DNA from: Caulobacter sp.
GTDB lineage: Bacteria; Pseudomonadota; Alphaproteobacteria; Caulobacterales; Caulobacteraceae
NCBI GenBank assembly: GCA_017745235.1
Contig: JAGHZU010000028.1
Location: 1 to 47,775, forward strand
Direction: 5' to 3'
DNA: 47,775 nt
Within the stretch, counting starts at the first letter, position 1. Each line of letters starts with the position of its first letter. Shown piece by piece: positions 26,584 through 34,814 of the stretch. The notes beneath the pieces were generated by a model, which saw only the letters and a list, made by a program, of their open reading frames with translations, was not told the DNA's origin and ran no database searches. Both the position numbers and the translations under genes were made by a program.

Positions 26584-28556
26584 TCGACCTGATTTTCCCC
26601 GACGGCTCGGCCCGCCAGTATCCTGACGGTTCGACGGGCCGGGACGTGGCCGCCTCGATCTCCAAGTCGCTGGAGAAGAAGGCGCTGCTGATCAAGATCG
26701 ACGGCCAGCTGCTGGACCTGGACCGCCCGATCACGCCCGACCTGCTGGGCAAGGGCGCCAAGTTCGAGATCATCACGCGCGAGGCCCCCGAGGCCCTCGA
26801 CACGATCCGCCACGACACGGCCCACGTGCTGGCCGAGGCCGTGCAGGAGCTGTTCCCCGGCACCCAGGTGACGATCGGCCCGAACGTCGAGGACGGCTTC
26901 TATTACGACTTCGCCCGCGACGAGCCGTTCAGCCTGGACGACCTGGCCACGATCGAGAAGCGCATGAAGGAGATCGTCGACCGCGACGAGAAGATCACGC
27001 GCGAGGTCTGGGACCGTAACGAGGCCATCAAGCACTTCGACGACATCGGCGAGCAGTACAAGGCGCAGATCATCCGCGACCTGCCGCCGACCGACACGAT
27101 CACGGTCTATCGCCAGGGGAACTGGAAGGACCTGTGCCGCGGTCCGCACCTGCCGTCGACCAAGCACGTGGGCAAGGCCTTCAAGCTGACCAAGCTGGCC
27201 GGCGCCTACTGGCGCGGCGACCAGAACAACGCCCAGCTCCAGCGCATCTATGGCACGGCCTGGGCGTCGGAAGCCGACCTGGAGGCCTATCTCAAGCGCA
27301 TCGAGGAAGCCGAGCGCCGCGACCACCGCAAGCTGGGCAAGGCGCTGGACCTTTTCCACATGCAGGAAGAGGGCCGGGGCATGGTCTTCTGGCACCCCAA
27401 GGGCTGGAAGCTGTGGCAGACGCTGGAGGCGTACATGCGCCGCAGCCTCGACCGCGCCGGCTACATCGAGGTCAAGACGCCCCAGGTCCTGGACAAGAGC
27501 TTCTGGGAGAAGTCCGGCCACTGGGACAAGTACCGCGCCAACATGTTCGTCTGCGAGACGGTCGAGGGCGAGATCCTGTCGCTGAAGCCGATGAACTGCC
27601 CGGGCCACGTGCAGATCTGGAACGTCGGCCAGCGCTCGTATCGCGAACTGCCGATGCGCATGGCCGAGTTCGGCGCCTGCCACCGCTACGAGCCGTCGGG
27701 CGCCCTGCACGGCCTGATGCGGGTGCGCGCCTTCACCCAGGACGACGCCCACATCTTCTGCCGCGAAGACCAGATCGTCGACGAGACCGAACGTTTCATC
27801 CGCCTGACGCGGATGATCCACGGCGACCTGGGCATGACGACCAAGTACATCGCCTTGGCCACGCGCCCGGAACTGCGCGCCGGCTCCGACGAGTTCTGGG
27901 ACAAGGCCGAGGGCATGCTGGCCGAGGCCGCGCGCCAGGCCGGGGTCGAGCCGGTCATCGCCGAGGGCGACGGCGCCTTCTACGCGCCCAAGCTGGACTT
28001 CATCGTCCAGGACGCCATCGGCCGCGAGTGGACCTGCGGCACGTTGCAGCTCGACTACGTCCTGCCCGAGCGCCTGGGCGCGGAATACATCGGCGAGGAC
28101 GGCGCCAAGCACCGACCGGTCATGCTGCACCGCGCGATCCTGGGCTCGTTCGAGCGTTTCATCGGCATCCTGCTGGAAAACTACGCCGGCGCCCTGCCGC
28201 TTTGGCTGGCGCCGGTTCAGGTCGTGGTGGCCACGATCACCTCGGACGCCGACGGCTACGCCCAGTCCGTCGCCGATCGCTTGACGGCGGCCGGCATTCG
28301 CGCAGAAGTCGACCTTCGAAACGAGAAGATCAATTACAAGATTCGCGAGCACAGCCTCGCGAAGGTTCCGGTAATCGCGGTGGTGGGCCGCAAGGAAGCC
28401 GAGAACGCCGAAGTCGCTCTGCGTCGCCTGGGGGGCGAGGGGCAGAGGGTGTTGTCGCTCGAAGACGCCATTCGTGCGTTGACGGATGAAGCAACGCCTC
28501 CTGACCTCGCGCGCGAACGGGGACTGGTCCGCCCGGTGGAGTTGGCTCAGGCCTGA
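26580..28556 (+). CDS. thrS: Threonyl-tRNA synthetase
   Basis: A 658-residue class II synthetase. It has an N-terminal TGS domain (about 1-60), an editing domain with HDTAHVLAEAVQELF, catalytic motif 2 (HRYEPSGALHGLMRVRAFTQ), the zinc-ligand segment LKPMNCPGHVQI, motif 3 (PVMLHRAILGSFERFIGILL) and a C-terminal anticodon-binding domain (VVVATITSDADGYAQ). It charges tRNA-Thr and edits Ser-tRNA-Thr. It is tightly coupled: ATGA with yidD in front and a one-base TGATG overlap with the GT2 gene behind. Confidence 0.97.
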   Translation: MIDLIFPDGSARQYPDGSTGRDVAASISKSLEKKALLIKIDGQLLDLDRPITPDLLGKGAKFEIITREAPEALDTIRHDTAHVLAEAVQELFPGTQVTIGPNVEDGFYYDFARDEPFSLDDLATIEKRMKEIVDRDEKITREVWDRNEAIKHFDDIGEQYKAQIIRDLPPTDTITVYRQGNWKDLCRGPHLPSTKHVGKAFKLTKLAGAYWRGDQNNAQLQRIYGTAWASEADLEAYLKRIEEAERRDHRKLGKALDLFHMQEEGRGMVFWHPKGWKLWQTLEAYMRRSLDRAGYIEVKTPQVLDKSFWEKSGHWDKYRANMFVCETVEGEILSLKPMNCPGHVQIWNVGQRSYRELPMRMAEFGACHRYEPSGALHGLMRVRAFTQDDAHIFCREDQIVDETERFIRLTRMIHGDLGMTTKYIALATRPELRAGSDEFWDKAEGMLAEAARQAGVEPVIAEGDGAFYAPKLDFIVQDAIGREWTCGTLQLDYVLPERLGAEYIGEDGAKHRPVMLHRAILGSFERFIGILLENYAGALPLWLAPVQVVVATITSDADGYAQSVADRLTAAGIRAEVDLRNEKINYKIREHSLAKVPVIAVVGRKEAENAEVALRRLGGEGQRVLSLEDAIRALTDEATPPDLARERGLVRPVELAQA

Positions 28557-29482
28557 TGAACAGTATTCTTCCCTCGCATTCGACCTTCGTCTCCGGCGTG
28601 CGGCCGGCGCGGCCGCGCGTATCGGTGGTCATGGTCGTCTATCAGACGGGGGAAGCCCTGGCGGAGAGCATCCGCCACGTGCTGGACGAGCCGTTGGTCG
28701 ATGAGTTCGTCATCGTCGACAACGGCTCGCCGCCGGAAGACGCCGAGATGCTGCGTTCGCTGGGCCTGACCGAGCCGCGCGTGGTGCTGCAGCAGGGCCA
28801 CGGCAATGTGGGCTTCGCGCGCGCGGCCAACATGGGCGCGGAGACCTCGCGCGGCGAATACATCGTCTTCGTCAATCCGGACGCCAACCTCCAGGCCGGT
28901 TGCGTGTCGGCCCTGGTCGAGGCCTTTTCCGGCCAGCCCGTGCCCACCGTCGTCGGCGCCCGGGTGCTCAATGTCGACGGCACCGAGCAGCGCGGCGGCC
29001 GCCGCGGCGAGGTCACCCCGGTCACCACCCTGCTCAGCTTCGGCCACGTCACCAGCCGCTTCAAGGCGCTGGCCAAGTTCGAGATCCACCGCGAGCGCGA
29101 GCCGCTGCCCGACGCGCCCGCGCCCATGCCCACCATCTCGGGCGCCTGCTTCGCCCTGCGCCGCAGCGACTTCGAGCTGCTGGCCGGCTTCGACGAGGCC
29201 TACTTCCTGCACGTCGAGGACATCGACCTGTGCTGGCGCGCGCGCCAGGCCGGGGGGCAGGTGCTGTTCCAGCCGCACGCCAAGGTCATCCACCTGGGCC
29301 ACACCAGCCTGGAACACCCCCTGAAGGTCGAGTTCCACAAGGGGGTGGGCCTGTCGCGCTACTTCATCAAGCGCGCCGACACCGTCCAGCGCTACGTGAT
29401 CGCCGTCCTGCTGGCGCCCGCCATCATGCTGATGAGCGTCTTCCGCCCCCTGCTCTGGAAGATCACCGGCCGCCCGATCTGA
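28556..29482 (+). CDS. GT2-family glycosyltransferase (rhamnosyltransferase/WbbL-like)
   Basis: A 308-residue GT-A fold glycosyltransferase. VSVVMVVYQTGEALAESI is the N-terminal nucleotide-sugar strand, FVIVDNGSPP the next, and VNPDANL (about 107-111) the D-x-D-type metal site. GACFALRRSDFELLAGFDEA and FLHVEDIDLCWRARQAGG are typical of WbbL-like rhamnosyltransferases of surface polysaccharides. A hydrophobic C-terminal stretch (about 280-300) may bring it to the membrane. The ATG overlaps the thrS stop by one base, an unusual coupling of a polysaccharide enzyme to a tRNA synthetase. Donor and acceptor are unknown. Confidence 0.86.
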   Translation: MNSILPSHSTFVSGVRPARPRVSVVMVVYQTGEALAESIRHVLDEPLVDEFVIVDNGSPPEDAEMLRSLGLTEPRVVLQQGHGNVGFARAANMGAETSRGEYIVFVNPDANLQAGCVSALVEAFSGQPVPTVVGARVLNVDGTEQRGGRRGEVTPVTTLLSFGHVTSRFKALAKFEIHREREPLPDAPAPMPTISGACFALRRSDFELLAGFDEAYFLHVEDIDLCWRARQAGGQVLFQPHAKVIHLGHTSLEHPLKVEFHKGVGLSRYFIKRADTVQRYVIAVLLAPAIMLMSVFRPLLWKITGRPI

Positions 29483-29488
29483 GTTTCG

Positions 29489-29528
29489 CTCTTTCGTCTC
29501 CCCAGCTTGGGCCGGGGAGACGAAAGAG
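29489..29528. terminator. Strong 15-bp inverted repeat after the GT2 gene
   Basis: CTCTTTCGTCTCCCC (29489-29503) is perfectly inverted at 29514-29528 around a 10-base loop, seven bases after the GT2 stop. It lies between convergent genes and probably terminates transcription from both sides. The rest of the gap to 29705 is GC-rich, contains further short hairpins (CTTCCCGGGAAAG-type near 29575) and shows no gene. Confidence 0.65.
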
Positions 29529-29705
29529 GAGGAACCGGGCGGGGGAGGCTGTGTCCGCCGCGGCTCCCTCCGCCTTCCCGGGAAAGGGAGCCCGCACGCG
29601 AGCCCGGGCCGTTCGGGGCGTCGCGTCTTCCCCCGGCGGACGCGTCCCGAAGCTCACGGGCTCCATGCAGGTCCCGGCCTCCGCCGGGAAGGCGAACCTC
29701 GCGCG

Positions 29706-30545
29706 CTAGTCCGCGAACACGAAGTTGTCGAACGCCACGAAGCCCAGGTCGATCGTCAGCGACGACAGGCCGCCGAAGCCCGTCGGGGCAAGGGTCTGGG
29801 GCGAGGTGTTGTTGGCCGGCGTCGAGAAGCTGGCGCTGACCGTGCTTCCGTCGGGACGATGGCCGGTGAAGGTCACGCCCTGGGCGGGGATCGCGGGGTT
29901 GGGATTGCAGACCTGCAGCGACAGGAAGTCGAAGGTCGCGCCCGCCGCCGGCGTCACCGTCACCGTGCTGGGCGTGATGTAGACGCCCACGAAGCCGTTG
30001 ACGAAGCCGCTGCACCACTGGTCGCCGCGCGAATTGGTGAAGGTCAGGCCCTGCGAGACGTAGGCGGTCGCCGCCGAGGGGCAGCCCTGCGGGAAGTCCT
30101 GGTCGAACAGCACGGTCTTGGCCGTCACGCCCTCGAACACGAAGTTGTCGAACGCCACGAAGCCCATGCTGGCCACCAGGCTGGCCAGGTCGTCGAAGCC
30201 CGTCGGGGCGAAGGTCTGGGGCGACTCGTCGGCGTTGGGCGTGGTGAACTGGGCGCTGACCGACGAACCGTCCGCCCGCGTCCCGGTGAAGGTGATCGTC
30301 TGCGGCGTGATCGCGGTGTTGATGTTGCACACCTGCAGCGACTTGAAGTCGAACGCGCCGCCGTCGTCGCGGCTCACGAACAGCTGGAACGGCAGGCCGT
30401 AGGAACCGACGAAGTTGTTGACGAACGGGCTGCACCAGGCGTTGCCGACCGAGTTGGTGAACACCAGCCCCGCCTCGCGATAAGGTCCCGACGCCGAGGG
30501 GCAGCCGGCCGGAAAATTGTCCTGGAACGTGATGGTGGTCGTCAT
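29706..30545 (-). CDS. Two-domain tandem-duplication protein of unknown function
   Basis: A 279-residue protein starting at ATG 30545, with AAGGGGAC placed just upstream. It consists almost entirely of two copies of one about 133-residue domain (residues 6-138 and 146-278) offset by exactly 140 residues. All three cysteines recur at that spacing (15/155, 38/178, 73/213). Both copies end with GFVAFDNFVF and share GCPSA, WCS-FVN-FVG, FDF-SLQVCN, TFTG and DGS-VSA-F. Prediction by eye is an all-beta sandwich like those in PEP-CTERM or lectin-like secreted proteins, yet there is no signal peptide, membrane helix or sorting signal. The cysteines suggest disulfides or a metal site. No family is recognised. 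It is convergent with the GT2 gene. Confidence 0.75.
   Translation of the reverse strand: MTTTITFQDNFPAGCPSASGPYREAGLVFTNSVGNAWCSPFVNNFVGSYGLPFQLFVSRDDGGAFDFKSLQVCNINTAITPQTITFTGTRADGSSVSAQFTTPNADESPQTFAPTGFDDLASLVASMGFVAFDNFVFEGVTAKTVLFDQDFPQGCPSAATAYVSQGLTFTNSRGDQWCSGFVNGFVGVYITPSTVTVTPAAGATFDFLSLQVCNPNPAIPAQGVTFTGHRPDGSTVSASFSTPANNTSPQTLAPTGFGGLSSLTIDLGFVAFDNFVFAD
29712..30530 (-). repeat. Internal 420-bp tandem duplication within a CDS
   Basis: Two gene segments (30132-30530 and 29712-30110) code for the two domain copies with a constant 420-bp offset. They keep a stretch of identical DNA around GAACACGAAGTTGTCGAACG at 29715 and 30135. Such nucleotide identity outside a constrained motif points to a fairly recent duplication or gene conversion. 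Confidence 0.8.
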
Positions 30546-30675
30546 GACTGTCCCCTTGCGCATGGCGGCGCGGCGATCCCAGCTGGATCGCGGGGGACTA
30601 GAATTGCGCCCCGGGCGCGAGTCAATTTCCGGTTGTCGCTAGAATGCGTGACACCGAAGGTCCCTGGCGGAAGGA

Positions 30676-31575
30676 TCAGGCCGGGAATTTCCCCGCCCGC
30701 GCCAGGGACGAGGCGGGGGCCTTGCCCAGGCGCTCGCTGATCTCGCGCCCGATGGCGATCATGGCGTCCAGGTCGTACCCCGTCTCGAAGCCCGCCCGTT
30801 CCAGCATGTAGACCAGGTCCTCGGTCCCGATATTGCCCGTGGCGTTCGGCGCGAACGGACAACCGCCCAGGCCGCCTACCGAGGCGTCCAGCACGTCCGC
30901 CCCGGCCTCGACGCTGGCGAAGGCGTTGGCCAGGCCCGTGTTGCGGGTGTCGTGGAAATGGAGGCGCAGGCGCGTGTCCGGGCAGGCCTCGCGCACGGCC
31001 TCGATCCGCTTGCGCACGGTCCAGGGATCGGCCACGCCGATGGTGTCGGCGATGGCGATCTCGGCCACGCCGAACAGGGCCGCGGCCCGGGCGATGGTCA
31101 CCACCTGGTCCTCCGAGACCTCGCCGTCGAACGGACAGCCGAACGCCACCGAGATCGTGGCGGTGACCGGCGGCCCGCCTTCCAGCGCCCGCCGCTCGCA
31201 GATCGCGCCCAGCACGTCCAGCTGCTGGGCCGAGGTGGCGCCCTGGTTGCGCACGCCGAAGCCGTCGGTGGCGCAGACCACGACGTTGGCCTCGTCGCAC
31301 TGGGCCGCCACGCAGCGCTCCCAGCCGCGCATGTTCAGCACCAGGCCGATGCGCGAGCGATCGAGCTCGGGCGCCAGGGCCGCCATGATCTCCTCGGCCC
31401 CGGCCATCTGCGGCACGCGGTTGGGGTTGACGAACGAGACGGCCTCGATGCGCCGGGCGCCCGCGGCTTCCAGCCGGCGGATCAGGCCGACCTTCTCCTC
31501 GACCGGCAGCGACAGCTTCTCGTTCTGCAGCCCGTCGCGCGGGCCGACCTCGACGATCTCGATGAAGCGGCTCAT
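30676..31575 (-). CDS. Hydroxymethylglutaryl-CoA lyase
   Basis: A 299-residue TIM-barrel enzyme that cleaves 3-hydroxy-3-methylglutaryl-CoA to acetyl-CoA and acetoacetate (leucine degradation). IVEVGPRDGLQNE is the metal/substrate Arg-Asp motif, AVSFVNPNRVPQMAG is conserved in the family, LRLHFHDTRNTGLANA carries the metal His pair, and VGGLGGCPFAPNATGN is the HMGL signature with the catalytic Cys. The length is normal. The ATG at 31575 overlaps the stop of a GT83-type membrane gene by four bases (ATGA), an odd partner. No other leucine-pathway gene is nearby. Confidence 0.94.
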   Translation of the reverse strand: MSRFIEIVEVGPRDGLQNEKLSLPVEEKVGLIRRLEAAGARRIEAVSFVNPNRVPQMAGAEEIMAALAPELDRSRIGLVLNMRGWERCVAAQCDEANVVVCATDGFGVRNQGATSAQQLDVLGAICERRALEGGPPVTATISVAFGCPFDGEVSEDQVVTIARAAALFGVAEIAIADTIGVADPWTVRKRIEAVREACPDTRLRLHFHDTRNTGLANAFASVEAGADVLDASVGGLGGCPFAPNATGNIGTEDLVYMLERAGFETGYDLDAMIAIGREISERLGKAPASSLARAGKFPA

Positions 31576-33380
31576 CGGTGGTGCTCCCGGACAGGCTTGG
31601 CGGGTTTTGCGGAGCGTTTGGCGGGCGGGACCTTGGCCGGCGGCGGCGCGGCGTCCGCATCGTCCCCCACGGGCTGGGCCTGGGCGTCGTCGCCCGTGCT
31701 TTCGCCGTCGTCCTCGTCGGCCTTGATCGGCGCGCCGCGATAGAGGGTCAGGCGTTCCTTGTCGCCGTCGGAATAGTTCAGCCCGTCGACCACGCCCACG
31801 GGGCGCGGCGGCTGGCCCAGGGCGTCCAGCGCCTTGCGGAACGCCGTCTCCTGCCGGCCCTCGACCACGGCGGGACGGCCCTCGGCGATGGCCTGGGCCG
31901 CCCCGGCCGGATCGGTCAGCTCGGTGGCGGTGCCCAGCAGGAAGATCATGCTCGGCTCGGCGTAGCCGGTCACGGCCACGGGGCCGGGGGCGCCCGACCG
32001 GGGAGCCATGCCGGCCCGCTCCAGCGCCGTCTCCAGGCGCGGGGCGATCAGCAGGGGCTCCAGCCGCGGGATCAGCAGGCCCACCAGCGCGCCGTGGGCC
32101 AGCATGCCGATCACCCCGGCGGCGACCACGGCCGTGGCGGCGGTCTTGCGCATCAGCAGCACCGCGCCCGCCATTCCGGTGGCGAGGAACAGCAGGCCCG
32201 TCAGGATGGCGGCCGGCAGGTCCGTCGGATCGCCATAGGTCTTGTAGAGGTAGCCCGAACCCACCGCGAGGGCCGCACCCACGAACAGGACCAGCCCCGC
32301 CCCGATCGCCCGGGGAACGCGGCCCAGCGGCGCGCGCAGGGCCGCGGCCATCAGGATCGCCAGGGCGGGATAGGTCGGCAGGGTGTAGTGGGCCAGCTTG
32401 GTGGGCAGGATCTCGAACACCAGCCACGTCGGGATCAGCCAGCACAGGGCGAAGCGGATCCCCGCCTCCCTGCGCCCGCGCCAGCCCTCGGCCAGGCCCG
32501 CCGGCAGCAGCAGGGTCATGGGGAACAGGGCGATCAGGCTGGTCAGGGCGTAGTAGCCAAATGGGGCGCCGTGGCTCTCCTGGCCGCCGGCCAGCTTGGG
32601 GGCCAGGTCGCCCTTCACCGCCGTCGACCAGAAGGCGCCGTCGGTGGCGACCGTGATCATCGTGGCCCAGGGCAGTATGATCGCCGCCGTCAGGATCAGG
32701 CCCCAGCTCCAGCCCAGCGCCTTCAGCCAGCCCACCTTGCGGTCCCACAGGCAAAGGGCGGTCAGGCTCAGCACGATGACCATCAGCCCCACCGGGCCCT
32801 TGATCAGCACGCCCATGGCCAGGCCGATCCAGAAGGCCAGCTTGATCCACCGGCTGGGCTTCCGTCCGTCCAGGCCGGCGGCGTAGAGCCGCATCAGGGC
32901 CGCCATGGCCAGGGTGGTGAAGCCGCACAGGCTGGCGTCGGTCTTGGCGATGAACGCCTCGGTCGACAGCAGCAGGGTCGCCCCCAGCATGCCGCCGGCC
33001 AGCAGGCCCGTGCGCGGGCTCAGCAGCGCCGAAGCGCCCCAGGCGCAGGCCGCCGCCGCCAGCATCGCTCCCAGGATCGAGGGGATGCGATAGGCCCAGA
33101 TCCCCCGATCCTCGGGCGCGGAGAACGCCGTGACGCTGGCCGCCTGCAGCCAATGGATGCCGACCGGCTTCTTGAAGCGCGGCTGGTCCTGGAAGCGGAT
33201 CACCACCAGGTCGTCGGTCTCCAGCATCTGGGCCGTGGCCTGGGCGAAGCGGGATTCGTCGCGGTCCAGCGGCGGCATGGCGAACACGCCGGGCAGTCCG
33301 GCGATCAGGGCGACCAGGGCCGCGAACAGCGGGCCGCGCCAGCCGCGGCTCCAGTCATCCAGGCGAGATTCAAGCGTCAT
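31572..33380 (-). CDS. ArnT-like (GT83/GT39 type) integral membrane glycosyltransferase
   Basis: A 602-residue multi-pass GT-C transferase using polyprenyl-phosphate sugar donors. PPLDRDESRFAQATAQML (catalytic Asp/Glu, about 37-53) in the first periplasmic loop is the signature. VIRFQDQPRFKKPVGIHWLQ is conserved, and roughly a dozen hydrophobic segments follow. The last about 60 residues are a charged, low-complexity tail (Asp/Glu-rich, then Lys/Pro/Ala-rich) outside the family core. Sites such as lipid A or other envelope glycolipids are typical acceptors. A DPM-like GT2 that could make the lipid-linked donor is divergent 56 bp away, and the downstream HMG-CoA lyase overlaps it. Confidence 0.87.
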   Translation of the reverse strand: MTLESRLDDWSRGWRGPLFAALVALIAGLPGVFAMPPLDRDESRFAQATAQMLETDDLVVIRFQDQPRFKKPVGIHWLQAASVTAFSAPEDRGIWAYRIPSILGAMLAAAACAWGASALLSPRTGLLAGGMLGATLLLSTEAFIAKTDASLCGFTTLAMAALMRLYAAGLDGRKPSRWIKLAFWIGLAMGVLIKGPVGLMVIVLSLTALCLWDRKVGWLKALGWSWGLILTAAIILPWATMITVATDGAFWSTAVKGDLAPKLAGGQESHGAPFGYYALTSLIALFPMTLLLPAGLAEGWRGRREAGIRFALCWLIPTWLVFEILPTKLAHYTLPTYPALAILMAAALRAPLGRVPRAIGAGLVLFVGAALAVGSGYLYKTYGDPTDLPAAILTGLLFLATGMAGAVLLMRKTAATAVVAAGVIGMLAHGALVGLLIPRLEPLLIAPRLETALERAGMAPRSGAPGPVAVTGYAEPSMIFLLGTATELTDPAGAAQAIAEGRPAVVEGRQETAFRKALDALGQPPRPVGVVDGLNYSDGDKERLTLYRGAPIKADEDDGESTGDDAQAQPVGDDADAAPPPAKVPPAKRSAKPAKPVREHHR

Positions 33381-33436
33381 GACAGTGGAATAGCACGATC
33401 CTTCTTTCTGGCTATTTTTCGGGTAATAGGAGGACG

Positions 33437-34186
33437 ATGAACGCTTCCGCTTCCGCCGTCTCCGGTCCTTCGCCCGATTATTCCGTCGTGGTGCCCGTCT
33501 TCGACGAAGGCGGCGCGGCGCCGGCCCTGGCGCGCGAGATCGCCGCGGCCTTCGCGGGCGAGAACCACGAGATCATCTTCGTCGACGACGCCAGCCGGGA
33601 CGACACCAAGGCCCTGCTGGTGGCGCTGAAGGCCGAAATCCCCCAGCTGCGCGTGCTGGGCCACCGCAAGAACTCGGGCCAGAGCCGCGCCGTGCGCAGC
33701 GGCGTGCTGGCCGCGCGCGCGCCCATCGTCATCACCCTGGACGGGGACGGCCAGAACGATCCGGCAGACGCGCCGCGCCTGGCCAAGGCGCTCAAGGCCG
33801 CCCCGCCGGAACTGGCCCTGGTCGGCGGCGAGCGGGTCAAGCGCCAGGACAGCAGCGCCAAGCGCTTCGCCTCCAAGTTCGGCAACGGCGTGCGCAAGCG
33901 CCTGCTGAAGGACACCGCCAACGACACCGGCTGCGGCCTGAAGGCCTTCCGCCGCGAGGCCTTCCTTCGGCTTCCCTATTTCGACCATATCCACCGCTAC
34001 ATCCCCGCCCTGATGCTGCGCGAGGGCTACGAGGTGGCGTTCCAGCCGGTGAACCACCGCCACCGCGAGACCGGGGTGTCGAAATACACCAATTTCGGCC
34101 GCCTCAAGGCTTCGGTCAGCGATTTGCTGGGCGTGATGTGGCTGCAGACCCGCGCGCGCAATCCCCAGGGCGTCGACGAGGCGTAG
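33437..34186 (+). CDS. GT2 polyprenyl-phosphate sugar synthase (DPM1/ArnC-like)
   Basis: A 249-residue GT-A enzyme with a strong AGGAGGACG ribosome binding site before ATG 33437. YSVVVPVFDEGGAAPALAREI, EIIFVDDASRDDT, ITLDGDGQNDPAD (DxD, about 102-108) and the late TNFGRLKASVSDLLG match dolichyl/undecaprenyl-phosphate sugar synthases. It would load a sugar from a nucleotide onto undecaprenyl phosphate on the cytoplasmic face. It lacks the C-terminal membrane helices of ArnC/GtrB, like human DPM1 and short bacterial forms. It is divergent from the ArnT-like gene, the expected user of the product. The sugar is unknown. Confidence 0.87.
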   Translation: MNASASAVSGPSPDYSVVVPVFDEGGAAPALAREIAAAFAGENHEIIFVDDASRDDTKALLVALKAEIPQLRVLGHRKNSGQSRAVRSGVLAARAPIVITLDGDGQNDPADAPRLAKALKAAPPELALVGGERVKRQDSSAKRFASKFGNGVRKRLLKDTANDTGCGLKAFRREAFLRLPYFDHIHRYIPALMLREGYEVAFQPVNHRHRETGVSKYTNFGRLKASVSDLLGVMWLQTRARNPQGVDEA

Positions 34187-34282
34187 GCTCCCGCTCGCGT
34201 CCCGCGCGGCGCCGTCTTCCGGGAATCCCCGAAACCGGTTAACCGTGAGGATCGTGCATCGGCCTTCGGGGGAGAGCCAAGA

Positions 34283-34708
34283 ATGTTCGCCGCGCTTCCG
34301 CTGCTGGCCCTGCCGGTGCTGGTCTACAACCTGATCGTCCTGACCTACGCCGGCGGCTTCACCTCGAACGCCGCGCAATACCGCCTGTCCGAGCAGCTGT
34401 TCACCATCCACATGACCTCGGGCGGCGACTGGTCGGTCGGCCTGGGCGACCTGCTGCTGGCCGCCTCGCTGGTGGTGCTGTTCGTCGAGCTGCTGAAGTC
34501 CACGACCAGCCGCAAGATCGCGATCATCAACCACTCGCTGTCGATGGTGCTGTTCATCGTCTGCCTGGTGGAGTTCCTGCTCCTGCCGGCCTTCGGCAGC
34601 TCGGTCTTCTTCCTGCTGACCCTGATGGTGCTGCTCGACGTCCTGGCCGGCTTCATCGTCACCATCGTCTCGGCCCGCCGCGACATCGACTTCAGCGACG
34701 CGCACTAG
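34283..34708 (+). CDS. Four-helix inner-membrane protein of unknown function
   Basis: A 141-residue protein with GGGGGAGAG before ATG 34283. Hydrophobic helices lie at about 1-24, 55-74, 81-101 and 106-129. The long second segment (SVGLGDLLLAASLVVLFVEL) and the pair after it form a compact bundle, ending in a short charged tail RRDIDFSDAH. The helix pattern is reproducible and GC3 is high, but I recognise no characterised family. It lies 96 bp downstream of the DPM-like gene on the same strand, so it may belong to that unit or start from its own promoter after TTAACC at about 34239. Confidence 0.7.
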   Translation: MFAALPLLALPVLVYNLIVLTYAGGFTSNAAQYRLSEQLFTIHMTSGGDWSVGLGDLLLAASLVVLFVELLKSTTSRKIAIINHSLSMVLFIVCLVEFLLLPAFGSSVFFLLTLMVLLDVLAGFIVTIVSARRDIDFSDAH

Positions 34709-34814
34709 GCGCCGGCCAGGGCCGTCCCCAGCCGAATCCGACAAGACTCTTGCGGCCCGGCCTCTCCATGCTGACATCTTCGTGGCGACGCAGGCTCTGC
34801 AAGGGAACAAGACC

